This document shows, in pieces, positions 6,754 to 17,000 of a stretch of DNA of 24,070 nucleotides. The notes under the pieces are model-generated. The model was not told the origin of the DNA, did no database searches, and saw only the letters and a program-made list of their open reading frames with translations. This DNA is from a virus: positions 1 to 24,070 of IMG/VR virus record IMGVR_UViG_3300004092_000008; one strand, 5' to 3'. Position numbers and translations under genes: made by a program. Every line of letters begins with the position of its first letter. The first letter of the stretch is position 1.

Positions 6754-7323
6754 ATGGGCGCACCAGTAGCTATAGTCGCAGCTCAAGCAGCAATGGCAGC
6801 TGCCTCAGCCTATGGTCAACATAGAGCAGGGCAAGCTCAAGAACGTGTCAGCAAAGCCGAAGCAACCCTCGAACATGGTCAACAAGATTTTGAGTTGGCC
6901 AGAAAAGCAGCTATAGAGTCCGAAAACTATAGGCGTAGCTTGGCTACGGCCGTATCGTCTGCGTCAGCTCGTGGCGTCTCTGCTCGTCAAATAGGTAGTC
7001 AATATGAGGCATCTTTCTCACAAGACTTGCAAGCCATCGAGAGGGCACGCCGTGTCAATGATATTCGTAAGATTAATCGATACGCTCAGGCTGCATCAGG
7101 CTCTAGTACCACGAGTTTAGGCGCCACCACAGGATTGGGTAAGGATATCCTTGGTGCCTCTGCCTTGCAGATTGGATTAGGCGCCTCGACTAAATCCCCC
7201 GTGGCTCCTGTTGATAATAGTGCTATTGCGAGATTTAAACCTAATATTCCTATTGCGCCAACGAGTAATATAGCGGGCACAATATCAGGGAAGTATGACC
7301 CATTGGGACAAAGAAAATGGTAA
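6754..7323 (+). CDS. Internal virion protein, T7 gp14-like (ejection protein 1)
   Basis: A 189-aa protein. The N-terminus has a hydrophobic Ala-rich stretch (MGAPVAIVAAQAAMAAASAYG). A long charged helix follows (about 22-110) containing ESENYRRSLATAVSSASARG, and the Ser/Gly/Ala-rich tail ends in PLGQRKW. The size, Ala-rich start, central coiled region and place directly after the nozzle gene match the gp14 type. Such internal core proteins are ejected first and form the outer-membrane part of the DNA-translocation channel. It starts two bases after the previous stop with GAGG upstream and overlaps the next gene by 7 bases. Sequence similarity to gp14 is weak, so the call relies on order and architecture. 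Confidence 0.68.
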   Translation: MGAPVAIVAAQAAMAAASAYGQHRAGQAQERVSKAEATLEHGQQDFELARKAAIESENYRRSLATAVSSASARGVSARQIGSQYEASFSQDLQAIERARRVNDIRKINRYAQAASGSSTTSLGATTGLGKDILGASALQIGLGASTKSPVAPVDNSAIARFKPNIPIAPTSNIAGTISGKYDPLGQRKW

Positions 7324-9737
7324 GAGAAATACAGCCTCGTCAACAAACCGTAGGTGAAATCGGCATATCCGGTGGCACTAACACGGTATTTCAACAAAAG
7401 GCGAGTAACTTAGCCGGATTGAATCAAGTTGTTCAGGAAGTGACTGACCCTATAGCCGAAGGGATATTATCTGCAGAAGCTGAGGGAAAAAGGCTTGCCA
7501 AGTATGAGGCAGAAAAGGATTTACCTATTGAGCTTATACCCAAGGAAGAGGGGGGATTTAATCCATTCTCTTTAACCAAATGGGGACGAATGTATGACAA
7601 GTCTTACAATGAGATTGACAAGCAGCTTGTGGGTTATAAGGCGCAGGAAGCGTTAACAGAGAATGCGCTTAATTTATCTAGGCCAGAGAATCAGGGGCCA
7701 GGTATTACGGCCAGGTATGCAGCGGAATCAGATAAGATAATCAAGGCATATGTTGACAGTGCGAGTCCTGCCAATCGTAATGAATTGATGATGAGCTTAA
7801 CGGCGAAGGCACGCGAGAAAGAGTTTGGTATAGCTGAGACCGAGGCCAATTATAATCGGGTACAGATTAAATCACAGCTTGAGCAGACCACGAAAAAGCT
7901 TGATGCAGATTTATTAGAAGCTGGATTTCATAAGGATGATGCCCGAATAGCTGAACTTAGCAGTGAGCTGATATCGAATGTAAACTCACAGCAAAATCTT
8001 AATCTTCTGACAGCTGCAGAAGCTGATGCGATGAAGCTTGATATCTCTAGTCGAGCCAAGCAAGCCTATATTACAGGTCAATATATACAGGCTAAATCGG
8101 AAGGTAATGAAGATGCTTTTATACGTGATGTTGCCGAAAATCCTGATAGATATAGTCTTACGATGGGTGAGGCCGAAGGTGTTGTAACCAATATACTCAA
8201 GGTTAATGCTTTAGAGGATAAGGCGGCCAATGAATTTTATACTATGCAGGGGTTGCAGTTTGAGGCTGATTATTATACTGGAGAGTCAACAACTCACGCG
8301 GACTTAGCCAAGTATGAGTTGAATGATAAACAGGTATTAAAATATTCGGCTTTCATCTCTAAAGAGAATGCGAAGACAGGTAAAAAGCAGAGAAATTATA
8401 ACCAAGCCATCAAGGAGATTAGTGCTAATCAGGGTGCTGGTGTTGACAAGGCTTTGATAGATGGGTTGCAAGATAATGCTGTATTGGCGACACAAAATGA
8501 GATTGGTCGTGTTTTGACGCTGCCTGAGCAGTATAGTGTATTGCGTGGTGAGGGGCCATTTCCGGCTTCCACGATTCCAGGTTTAAGCTTAGGTACTAAT
8601 GTGCCGAGTTTTGATAGAAGGGTTAGCGGTGCTTTAACCAGTGAAGACCCAGGGGCCATGATACAGGGTGCATTGGTTTACCAGGCTAGTGTTTCTAGTG
8701 GAAACCCGAATACATTGAATCTCACAGGACAAGCGCTGCAGTCGGCCGTGATGATGACATCATTGATGAATGGGAATGTAGATCCGATTCAAGCAGCCCA
8801 AAAAGTCACAACAGCCGTACTTAAACAAGATGAGGCTGGCACAGCTCTAAGGCTAAAAGAATTCAACAGTACAGACATTCAAGATACGTTGCCCAACGCA
8901 TTTAAAAAGGCTACAGGCGCTAGCTCGGATAAAAATCAATTCGTATATGGAGACTATGTTAATCAGGCTCGTGTCAACTTTGCAGCGGGTTTAGATATAG
9001 ATGATGCCATTGAAGCAACTTCACATAATTTCAAGAACATTACCAAGTCGGAATATTTTGTACCTGGCGCGGTTGGCCCATTGGCTCCAGAATCATTACC
9101 ACAAATTGGTTATGAGATTAAGAATCAGATGGCGTTATCTGTACAAAATTTGATCAATAATGGGGCATCCGGCAAGGGTGGCTTGCCTGTCGAATGGGCA
9201 AATCCTAAGGATGCGATAGATCTTAAAACAATCAATACAGATGAATTAGTTTCAACGCCTCTATCAGCGGTGAGTAATGGGGAAGCTGGGCTATACCCCA
9301 TTGGCGACCCTGTATATAATACCAAGTTACCCAAAATCAAAGTAGGTAATGTCGTATCTAATGTTTATCTGATGCCTGGCGCTCGTGTTAGATATGGCGA
9401 TAATGGAAGGCCAATTTATCAATTAGGTTATGTTGATGATATAGGAGCCTTGCAGCCTATTACTGATAGAAGAGGGCCTAATCAGCAAGCTACTTTTTCA
9501 CCTGTTTCCGCAGACCAGTTTGCCCCCAACTATTTCGCAAGCGATAGCGCAAAGAAACGCGTCGCTTTAATCAAAGAAGCATCTAGGGAAAAAGCAACCC
9601 GAGAGAAGATTGATAGATTTGGGCTTAACTATGCCAAACGTATGTTTGAACCTGGCGGATTAAGTAATAATTTTGACTTAGAAGCAGCCGAAAATGAACA
9701 AAAGATAGCCGAAGGTCTTAACAAGGCAGGCTTATAA
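7317..9737 (+). CDS. Internal virion protein, T7 gp15-like (ejection protein 2)
   Basis: An 806-aa mostly helical, charged protein with no membrane segment, the second of three consecutive internal proteins. The N-terminal 40 residues include TVGEIGISGGTNTVFQQKAS, like the flexible starts of ejection proteins. Residues about 110-400 are helical with many Ala, Glu and Lys. A Gly/Pro-rich part follows (about 690-760), then a basic C-terminal helix. I see no enzyme motif. By T7 analogy it assembles with the gp14- and gp16-like proteins inside the head and then forms the periplasmic tunnel. The ATG overlaps the previous stop, and its own stop overlaps the next start (TAATG), consistent with equal translation of the set. 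Confidence 0.66.
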   Translation: MVREIQPRQQTVGEIGISGGTNTVFQQKASNLAGLNQVVQEVTDPIAEGILSAEAEGKRLAKYEAEKDLPIELIPKEEGGFNPFSLTKWGRMYDKSYNEIDKQLVGYKAQEALTENALNLSRPENQGPGITARYAAESDKIIKAYVDSASPANRNELMMSLTAKAREKEFGIAETEANYNRVQIKSQLEQTTKKLDADLLEAGFHKDDARIAELSSELISNVNSQQNLNLLTAAEADAMKLDISSRAKQAYITGQYIQAKSEGNEDAFIRDVAENPDRYSLTMGEAEGVVTNILKVNALEDKAANEFYTMQGLQFEADYYTGESTTHADLAKYELNDKQVLKYSAFISKENAKTGKKQRNYNQAIKEISANQGAGVDKALIDGLQDNAVLATQNEIGRVLTLPEQYSVLRGEGPFPASTIPGLSLGTNVPSFDRRVSGALTSEDPGAMIQGALVYQASVSSGNPNTLNLTGQALQSAVMMTSLMNGNVDPIQAAQKVTTAVLKQDEAGTALRLKEFNSTDIQDTLPNAFKKATGASSDKNQFVYGDYVNQARVNFAAGLDIDDAIEATSHNFKNITKSEYFVPGAVGPLAPESLPQIGYEIKNQMALSVQNLINNGASGKGGLPVEWANPKDAIDLKTINTDELVSTPLSAVSNGEAGLYPIGDPVYNTKLPKIKVGNVVSNVYLMPGARVRYGDNGRPIYQLGYVDDIGALQPITDRRGPNQQATFSPVSADQFAPNYFASDSAKKRVALIKEASREKATREKIDRFGLNYAKRMFEPGGLSNNFDLEAAENEQKIAEGLNKAGL

Positions 9738-12700
9738 TGCTTGAACAAACAACCATAATTGATGAGCTTAATCCAACTCCTATCGAAACATTAGACCAGG
9801 CTGAGGAAGGGCCAATCCCCGAGCTTATCCCTACCACTGAGCATATTGCAGCCGAAGGTGAGCCAGACCCTAAAACACCACCCGCTGAAATACCAGTCCA
9901 AGAATTTAAACCTTTCGATACCGATATGCTCGTAGTCCCAAAGATGAATAATTTTGTTCCACGTGAAACATATGTTCCACAAGAGGATAATGACGGTTCG
10001 GTTTTCATGGCTAACTTAGAGAATGAAAACACGATTTGGTCATGGGCTACGAGTCGGCGCGCTAAGGATGTGTCAGAGGTTGATTATAATAAATTCAACT
10101 TCGCAGAGCATCTTAAGCCTGAACAGGTGCCAGATCTGAAATACTACGCCTTCGCTATGAGCCAAGAAGAAATCGATGATATTACCGTTCAAATTGCGCG
10201 TGAACGTAAAAATGATGCCATTATGCAAGCACATCCTATTCAAAGTTTATTAGCAAGCGCGGTGTTATCACCATTAGAGTTAACAAACTATTTTCCAGGT
10301 GGGGTAGCCTTTAACCGATTTAAAACGATTGGTACAGTTGCCAGAGGCGCTATCGCTGTAAGTGCATCGAACCTAGTATCTACCGTCGCCTCAGAAGTTG
10401 CACTACATAACAGTCAACTAACAAGAACAACAGAGGAAAGCGTATGGAATGTGGCTACTTCGACATTGTTGGGCGCAGCGATTGGAGCAGGCGCAGCAAG
10501 ATTAGGCCCAGAATATCAGGTATCAAAAGCTGTTGAGCAACAGGCGCGTAAACAGATAATGGATATCTACACAGATACACCGCCCTCTGTAGGTGCTGCA
10601 CGTGTACAAGAATTGGACAATTCACTTGCCAATATGCCAGAGATTACCAAGAAAGCTATGTTCATGAGTCCTGGTGCCAGATTGGAGTCATCAGAATTTA
10701 AGAGCGCTAATCTTTTCAAGAACCAGATATTAGAAGGGTCATTATATACAGAAGCTAATACAAAGGGACAGACGCATGGGCAAGCCCTTGAGACCATGAT
10801 CAAGACAAGAAAAGGTGCTCCCCGTGAGCATATCCTAGAATACAATAACGCATATTTGGCTGAGATTGGTATCGAGGGCGGGGCTTTTAAAAAGACACGC
10901 GCCTTTTTTACAGAGATTGCAGGCAATAAAATGTCAGCAGCTACCTTTGCTCAGAAGGTGGCAAAACATATCTTTATGGCTACAGATGATACAAACCCAA
11001 ATGTGCAAAGGGGCGTTGTCGCAATCAGAAAGATAGCAGAAGACGATACCAAGGTGCTTAGAGAATTGGGCAAGCTCAAAGAAGGTGAAGGTACAGCTAC
11101 GTCAGCAGGCCATTTAACGATTATTCCGAATAAACAAAAGATATTAGAAGAAGGGGGAAGAAATGCCAGAGGGCCCGGAACCTATCCTGAGACATTAAAA
11201 GATGAAATGAAAAAGACGATGCTTATCGCCGATGAGTTTAGGCAGGGGCCTATCCATACTGCCATACAAGATAAAATTAAAGTTTTAAAGAATCGTATAA
11301 AAGGGTTGCCACCCGAAGAGCGGACGGCTATTGAAAAGGGTATATCTGAAAGCAAGAAAAAGATTAAAGATGTGGAGCTGAGAAGTTCGGAAAAACTTAT
11401 TGCTGAACAATCAAAGTTAGACATGCTCACCGAACATTATAATGAAAATATAGAACACTGGGAATCTCAAATCTCTGAACATAAGAAAGAGGCCATTTCA
11501 ATTGCCCAGGACTTTAGCGAAAATTGGCATAAAGATATTGAGTTACTGGATAATGAAATCAAGATTTATAAAAAAGAGATAGCGACAAATGAAGCAAAAG
11601 TTTCAAAATTAAATACTGAAAATGAAGTTAACAAGGAAAAGATAAAGCATCTTAAAGAAGATAGTAAAAGTTATACAGCTAAAGATAATAAAATTAAAGG
11701 TGATACAGCGGAAATTGAACGCCTAAAAAACGAAATCTCTGTGGCTAAATTATATATATCAGAGCTTAAATCTGAAAAATCATCGGTTTCTGAGATTGTA
11801 AACTTATTTAAAAATCAATCGAAAGGTTACTTTGAAAATCTTTCATTATCAAAAGAACTTAAAAAAATATCATCTTTTCCAGTAGAACAATTTCAAAAAT
11901 TTGTATCTAAAGTTGAGGTGGCTGGCATTAAGCCAATCAAGGATAGAAAACAATATAATTCATTCAAGACAAAGTTAGGGCAGATAGATGTATTGCTTTC
12001 TGATATTAATAGAGAAACAGACGTTCTTCGTAAACATACTAAGAAAACTGCTAAATTAGATAAGGAATTCCTATCTAATGCAAGCGCAGAAGCAAAGAAA
12101 TATGTACAAGATATTAAAGATTATGAGAAAGGAAAACGCCCACTAAAGCAGAGTGAGAAAAAGGCTTTAAGAGAAGAGATAAGGGCGCATCGTGAACAGA
12201 TTAAAGAAGACGCCATAAAATATAATCCACTTATAATCAATAGAAAAACAGGCAAGCTATGGAAAATGGTAGATGATGATGTACTTTGGTCAAGCGCCAT
12301 TAATGTCATTGATAAACAATTATCCATGGAAGAAGATACATTATTGAATCCCATGTTTAGGGATTTTGGCAATCCTAACTCCCTTAAGGGTCGCGTATTA
12401 ATGGTGCCACAAGAGAAATTATTCCCTTGGCATAATCAAGATCCGGTTAAAATATCATTACTAAACAATCGCGCTTTATCCCCCTTTATCGCAAAAGAAT
12501 TATTCGCCAGAGAAAAAGGCTTTAACGATTTCGATGAAATGAAAGTCAACTTCTCGAATCGCTTAAAAGCAGAATATGATGAAAAATCCGTCATTAAAAC
12601 TATCGTTGACGGAAAACTTGTTATAACACCAAAGACAGGAAAGGAGGCTGCGAAACTTAAAAAGGAATTTGATACCATTCGTGAGGATATGCAAGCAACA

Positions 12701-14011
12701 CTTGATATCTTAGATGGCATATATGGTCAGGGCGAAAATACAATCACATCAACAAAATCCGCTAAATTCTTACAAGGCTTTAGAGATTTTAACTATGTGC
12801 GTATGATGGGAAGTATCACTCTCCAGTCATTCAATGATATAGGCTCAATCATGATTAGAAATGGCGTATTCAATACCATGTATCATGGATTATTGCCAAT
12901 GCTAACTGATATGAGACATATGTCTAAGAGGGACTTAAAAGCTATACATTATGGCATGGATTCTGAACTAGGTATGATATCTCAACGCTATATGGATCAG
13001 GAACCCCTGTCCACAAACCCAGGTATATTCACCCGCTCCATGGATACACTAAAATCAGCCTTCGGTGACCTAACCCTATTCAATCAATGGAATGGCTTCG
13101 CTCAACGCCTATCAATGAATACAAGCATCAATCATACCCTCGATACCATCCACAGAATCATCAATGGCCAAACAGTAAAAAAGAAAGATAGAACAAGATT
13201 GGCTCAGCTCGGCATACATGAGGAATACTTCGACTACATAGCCCGCAAAACTTCAGGCCCAAATAATATAAGCACAAATGGAACCAGGGTCGCAGATTGG
13301 ACAACATGGAACCCCACAACATCCTTTGAAGCTAACGCATTACGTGACTTTCAAGCAGCTACCATCAGAGATGTAGACCAAACCGTACTAACTGTTGGTG
13401 CTGGCGATAAACCACTATGGACTCACGACTCAATAGGCAAAACAATTACACAATTTAAAGGCTTTGGCTTTGCTTCAACTAATAAAATTACACTGTCAGC
13501 TATCCAAAGAAGACATGACGCAGAAGTCTATACCGGAATAACTGCTATGCTTACATTAGGTGCAATGAGCTATGCAGCTACTCAGTATATACGCGGGAAA
13601 GAACCTGACTTTAGCCTGGGAAACCTAGTACTAGAATCAATAGACCGCAGCGGTATCATGGGTATAATGATGGAAGGATTCGATATAAGCCAATCAATGG
13701 GCATCATCCCTGGCCAAGGCGTATCACGTTACCAATCGCGAGGCATACAGGGCGCTTTATTAGGGCCTACAGGTGGGACAGCCGTAGATATAAGCATATT
13801 GCTAGGCAAGATTGTTGGCAGTGGGTGGAATAAAATAGGCCAAGAATTAGGAATTGATTTGGGTGATATGGAATTGACCACATCCGATATCAATAAAATA
13901 CTAAAACTTTTACCGTTAAGTAATTTGGCATATATAAATTGGCTGGACGAACAACTCGTAACAAGAATCGGTGAAGCATTTAATCTCAAAGAAACAAGGG
14001 CAGGACACTAA
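9737..14011 (+). CDS. Large internal virion protein, T7 gp16-like (ejection protein 3)
   Basis: A 1424-aa protein, close in size to T7 gp16 (about 1300 aa), third in the internal-protein set. Residues 1-75 are Pro/Glu-rich and probably disordered. Hydrophobic helices occur near 165-190, 198-225 and 235-258 and again near 1265-1288 (ITAMLTLGAMSYAATQYI). A Gly-rich C-terminal part contains GALLGPTGGTAVDISILLG, typical of large ejection proteins. From about residue 512 to 735 lies a long Lys/Glu coiled coil coded by very A-rich DNA (11270-11940). I do not see the N-terminal lytic transglycosylase domain of T7 gp16, so wall opening during entry must be done otherwise or not at all. It probably forms the inner-membrane part of the channel. 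Confidence 0.68.
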   Translation: MLEQTTIIDELNPTPIETLDQAEEGPIPELIPTTEHIAAEGEPDPKTPPAEIPVQEFKPFDTDMLVVPKMNNFVPRETYVPQEDNDGSVFMANLENENTIWSWATSRRAKDVSEVDYNKFNFAEHLKPEQVPDLKYYAFAMSQEEIDDITVQIARERKNDAIMQAHPIQSLLASAVLSPLELTNYFPGGVAFNRFKTIGTVARGAIAVSASNLVSTVASEVALHNSQLTRTTEESVWNVATSTLLGAAIGAGAARLGPEYQVSKAVEQQARKQIMDIYTDTPPSVGAARVQELDNSLANMPEITKKAMFMSPGARLESSEFKSANLFKNQILEGSLYTEANTKGQTHGQALETMIKTRKGAPREHILEYNNAYLAEIGIEGGAFKKTRAFFTEIAGNKMSAATFAQKVAKHIFMATDDTNPNVQRGVVAIRKIAEDDTKVLRELGKLKEGEGTATSAGHLTIIPNKQKILEEGGRNARGPGTYPETLKDEMKKTMLIADEFRQGPIHTAIQDKIKVLKNRIKGLPPEERTAIEKGISESKKKIKDVELRSSEKLIAEQSKLDMLTEHYNENIEHWESQISEHKKEAISIAQDFSENWHKDIELLDNEIKIYKKEIATNEAKVSKLNTENEVNKEKIKHLKEDSKSYTAKDNKIKGDTAEIERLKNEISVAKLYISELKSEKSSVSEIVNLFKNQSKGYFENLSLSKELKKISSFPVEQFQKFVSKVEVAGIKPIKDRKQYNSFKTKLGQIDVLLSDINRETDVLRKHTKKTAKLDKEFLSNASAEAKKYVQDIKDYEKGKRPLKQSEKKALREEIRAHREQIKEDAIKYNPLIINRKTGKLWKMVDDDVLWSSAINVIDKQLSMEEDTLLNPMFRDFGNPNSLKGRVLMVPQEKLFPWHNQDPVKISLLNNRALSPFIAKELFAREKGFNDFDEMKVNFSNRLKAEYDEKSVIKTIVDGKLVITPKTGKEAAKLKKEFDTIREDMQATLDILDGIYGQGENTITSTKSAKFLQGFRDFNYVRMMGSITLQSFNDIGSIMIRNGVFNTMYHGLLPMLTDMRHMSKRDLKAIHYGMDSELGMISQRYMDQEPLSTNPGIFTRSMDTLKSAFGDLTLFNQWNGFAQRLSMNTSINHTLDTIHRIINGQTVKKKDRTRLAQLGIHEEYFDYIARKTSGPNNISTNGTRVADWTTWNPTTSFEANALRDFQAATIRDVDQTVLTVGAGDKPLWTHDSIGKTITQFKGFGFASTNKITLSAIQRRHDAEVYTGITAMLTLGAMSYAATQYIRGKEPDFSLGNLVLESIDRSGIMGIMMEGFDISQSMGIIPGQGVSRYQSRGIQGALLGPTGGTAVDISILLGKIVGSGWNKIGQELGIDLGDMELTTSDINKILKLLPLSNLAYINWLDEQLVTRIGEAFNLKETRAGH

Positions 14012-14013
14012 AC

Positions 14014-17000
14014 ATGGCAAACTTCAAAGTCAATGACGTACCATCATGGATACAATATACCGCTACAGCTTCACAAACTGAGTTTTCCATCCCCTTTCCT
14101 TTCATCGATAATAGCGATTTGTCTGTATGGCAAAATGGCATATTGCTTACACTCACAACAGATTATACCCTAACAGGCGCTCAAACAGCATCAGGCGGAC
14201 AACTCACCCTTAACACCGGCGCATCCCTGAATGATATCATCACCATTCAAGATTTAATGGTAGTAGACAGAACCAATATATATTTACCCACTATCAGCGC
14301 CCTCACAGGCTCAGCGCTAAACAATGACTTTAACCGTGATGTCATCATGATTCGTGACCTAGAAACCACAGTTAACTATCTCATGCTGCAGTACGAGCCC
14401 TACGTTCCTATCTCTCAAGATATCGACGTAACCACAGATAGAATCATCCCTTTATTGCCAGCTCGTAACGTATGGCGTAAAGACCCTACCAATATGTTTA
14501 TCCAGGCCATCCTATTGCCCGATAATCCCGTTGGGACGGCTACCGTATTCACGGCTGATAATAGGATTGTCACAACTGATTTGCCATCAGGTAATACCTA
14601 TATCAAGCAAACTGATTTACAAATAACCAGTGATACGATAACCGCCATATCCGGTAGTTTGAATTTGGTCGGCACCAATGATGTAAATATCACAACGCCA
14701 GGGAATATTTCTCTGACGCCTGGTGGAATGCTTACATTAGTCGGGTCGATATGGCCATTGAGTGGAGCTGCGCCTTATAAATTCTTAGGCTTTGGGTCTG
14801 GTAGTTCGACTCAGCTAACATGGAATTACGGGGTATTTGTGATTGGGACGCCGGTAGATGGTGCGGTTGTTGTCTTCTCTGGTACCACAGGCATGATAAC
14901 GGCATCAAATCTGAGCATTAGCACTGATACTCTGTTGTCAAGATCGGGTGATTTAACGATTGCTGCGGACTCTGGTAATCAGTTAGTGCCTAATGACCCC
15001 ACAGAAGCATTAGGCATTGCTACTAAACAGTATGTTGATACGGCATTTGCTGGAGCGGTGACAGGTGGCGTTAATCTAGGGGCTGGCATTGGGATATTTG
15101 CTGGCTTATCTGGTCAGACCATGGAATTTAATAGCGTAACAGCCACAGGTTCTAGCACTGCAAGTTTATCAGGTGGCACGATAACGATTAATTCTGTTGG
15201 TACAGAATATGCGTACCTTAATTCTCTATGGATTGCTCAACAAAACGGTAGTGATTCCAATGCTGGAACCAGTATTGATACACCGCTTTTATTGGTACAA
15301 ACCAGCGTAACCGCAGCTAGCACGGTGAACACTGCGTTATATGTTGTAGATTCTAATCTAGTAAATGCCGAGACTATAACGACGCTAGGCACAGGTCAGA
15401 CCTTATACATTGATGCAATTGGTACAACATTTACCGGCGCATTCACAATTTCAGCTGGAGATACCGTTTATCTTAATTGTGTAGTATGTACGAATTTGAA
15501 TAATGCGGGCACGTTATATCTCAATTCACAGCAAACCTCTACCATTGCATCTAATACGGGCAATATCTATGGTAATAATAATGGTATTACTTTTGGTGCA
15601 CCTGGCGTGGCTGCAAGCACCTCTAGCATACCGGATTATACGTGGCCAGTAGGTTCACCATCAGCAACGGGGCAGGTGCCAACGAGTACAGGCACAGGGC
15701 CAGGGGCTACAACAACATGGCAAAATGGGGGCGGTGGGTCTAACTTTGCTTATACAAACACATATTGGGTAGCTCAGACGGGTGGGAATGATGCCAATGG
15801 CGGGGCAAGTATTAACCTTCCTGATTTGTTGGTTCAAACGGCCTTTACATCCGCGGGAACTACTCAATCGATGATTTATGTTGTAGATGCTTTTCAGAAT
15901 AATGAAACGATTGTGGCAGATGCAGGTTGCTACATATTGCTAAATGCGCCTGGAACGGTATTTAACGGATCTATTGAAATTGGAGCCGGTGGATTTTTAG
16001 GCGGTAATTTCGATAATGTAAATTCTATAATAATGGATACAAGTGCCGAGGCTTCTTTGTTAATCTCTAACGGGGTAGATGTATCGCTTACACTAGCTGG
16101 TAGTAATACATTATATCTTAATGCTGCCTCATCAATCCAGGGTATCGCAAGTACAGGCGGTTCTAATTTTATATATCTAAATACTCAAATACTATTCTCT
16201 CCCAATATTGGCGCAGGTGATACCGCATATATTTATGCTGGACTATGCAGTGGTCTGACGAATGCTGGGACAACTTATATATCATCACCTTCCACCACAG
16301 CAATCACCAACTCTGGCGCACTTTATATCACATCGCCAGGAGGTTCATTAACTTCTAACACGGGTAATATCTATGGTGTAATCGGGAACACCTATTACGG
16401 TTTAAATACTATTTGTGATTCTGTAGGCGCTAACGTTCTCACGTTCGTAGAAAATGCAAGTGCTGTTAACTATATCAATATAGCGAATGGTGCCACTGGT
16501 AATGCACCCGTCATTGCAGCTATTGGCAGTGATACCAATATAAGCCTTGTTATGAAGGGACAGGGAAGTGGCGCAGCTGTATTAGCTGACTCTACAGGTG
16601 CAGCTGCTATTGCAGGTGTTGGCGTGGCTTCTCCTGTTAACTTTATCTATGCTCAAAACTCAGCCACGGGGAATGCTCCCGAACTACAGGCAGCCGGTAG
16701 TGATACCAATATAGATTTCATCATTAGAAGTCAAGGCACAGGTGGCGTCTATACGAGCGGTGCAACAGATGGTAGTACCCCTGCCACTGGCTTTGTAGGC
16801 GAGGTTGTAACAAGCAATATACCTTTCGTTTCAGCTATAACCTTGACAACAGATAGCACAATATATGACGTCACAAGTATCTCTCTACCAGCCGGTAACT
16901 GGGCAATCGATGGAAGCGTGTTTATTTTCGATTCAGGAAATCTTTTAACAGCGGCCAATGCGTGGGTTAATGATGCCTCTGTCACCGCTCCAGATCAATC

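Noticed and set aside
7317-7323. Possible programmed frameshift joining the gp14-like and gp15-like genes
   Set aside because: The overlap is an ordinary start/stop overlap and no slippery heptamer is present.
7086-7397. 103-codon minus-strand frame
   Set aside because: Shadow of the gp14-like and gp15-like genes, which have good starts, overlaps and matching architecture.
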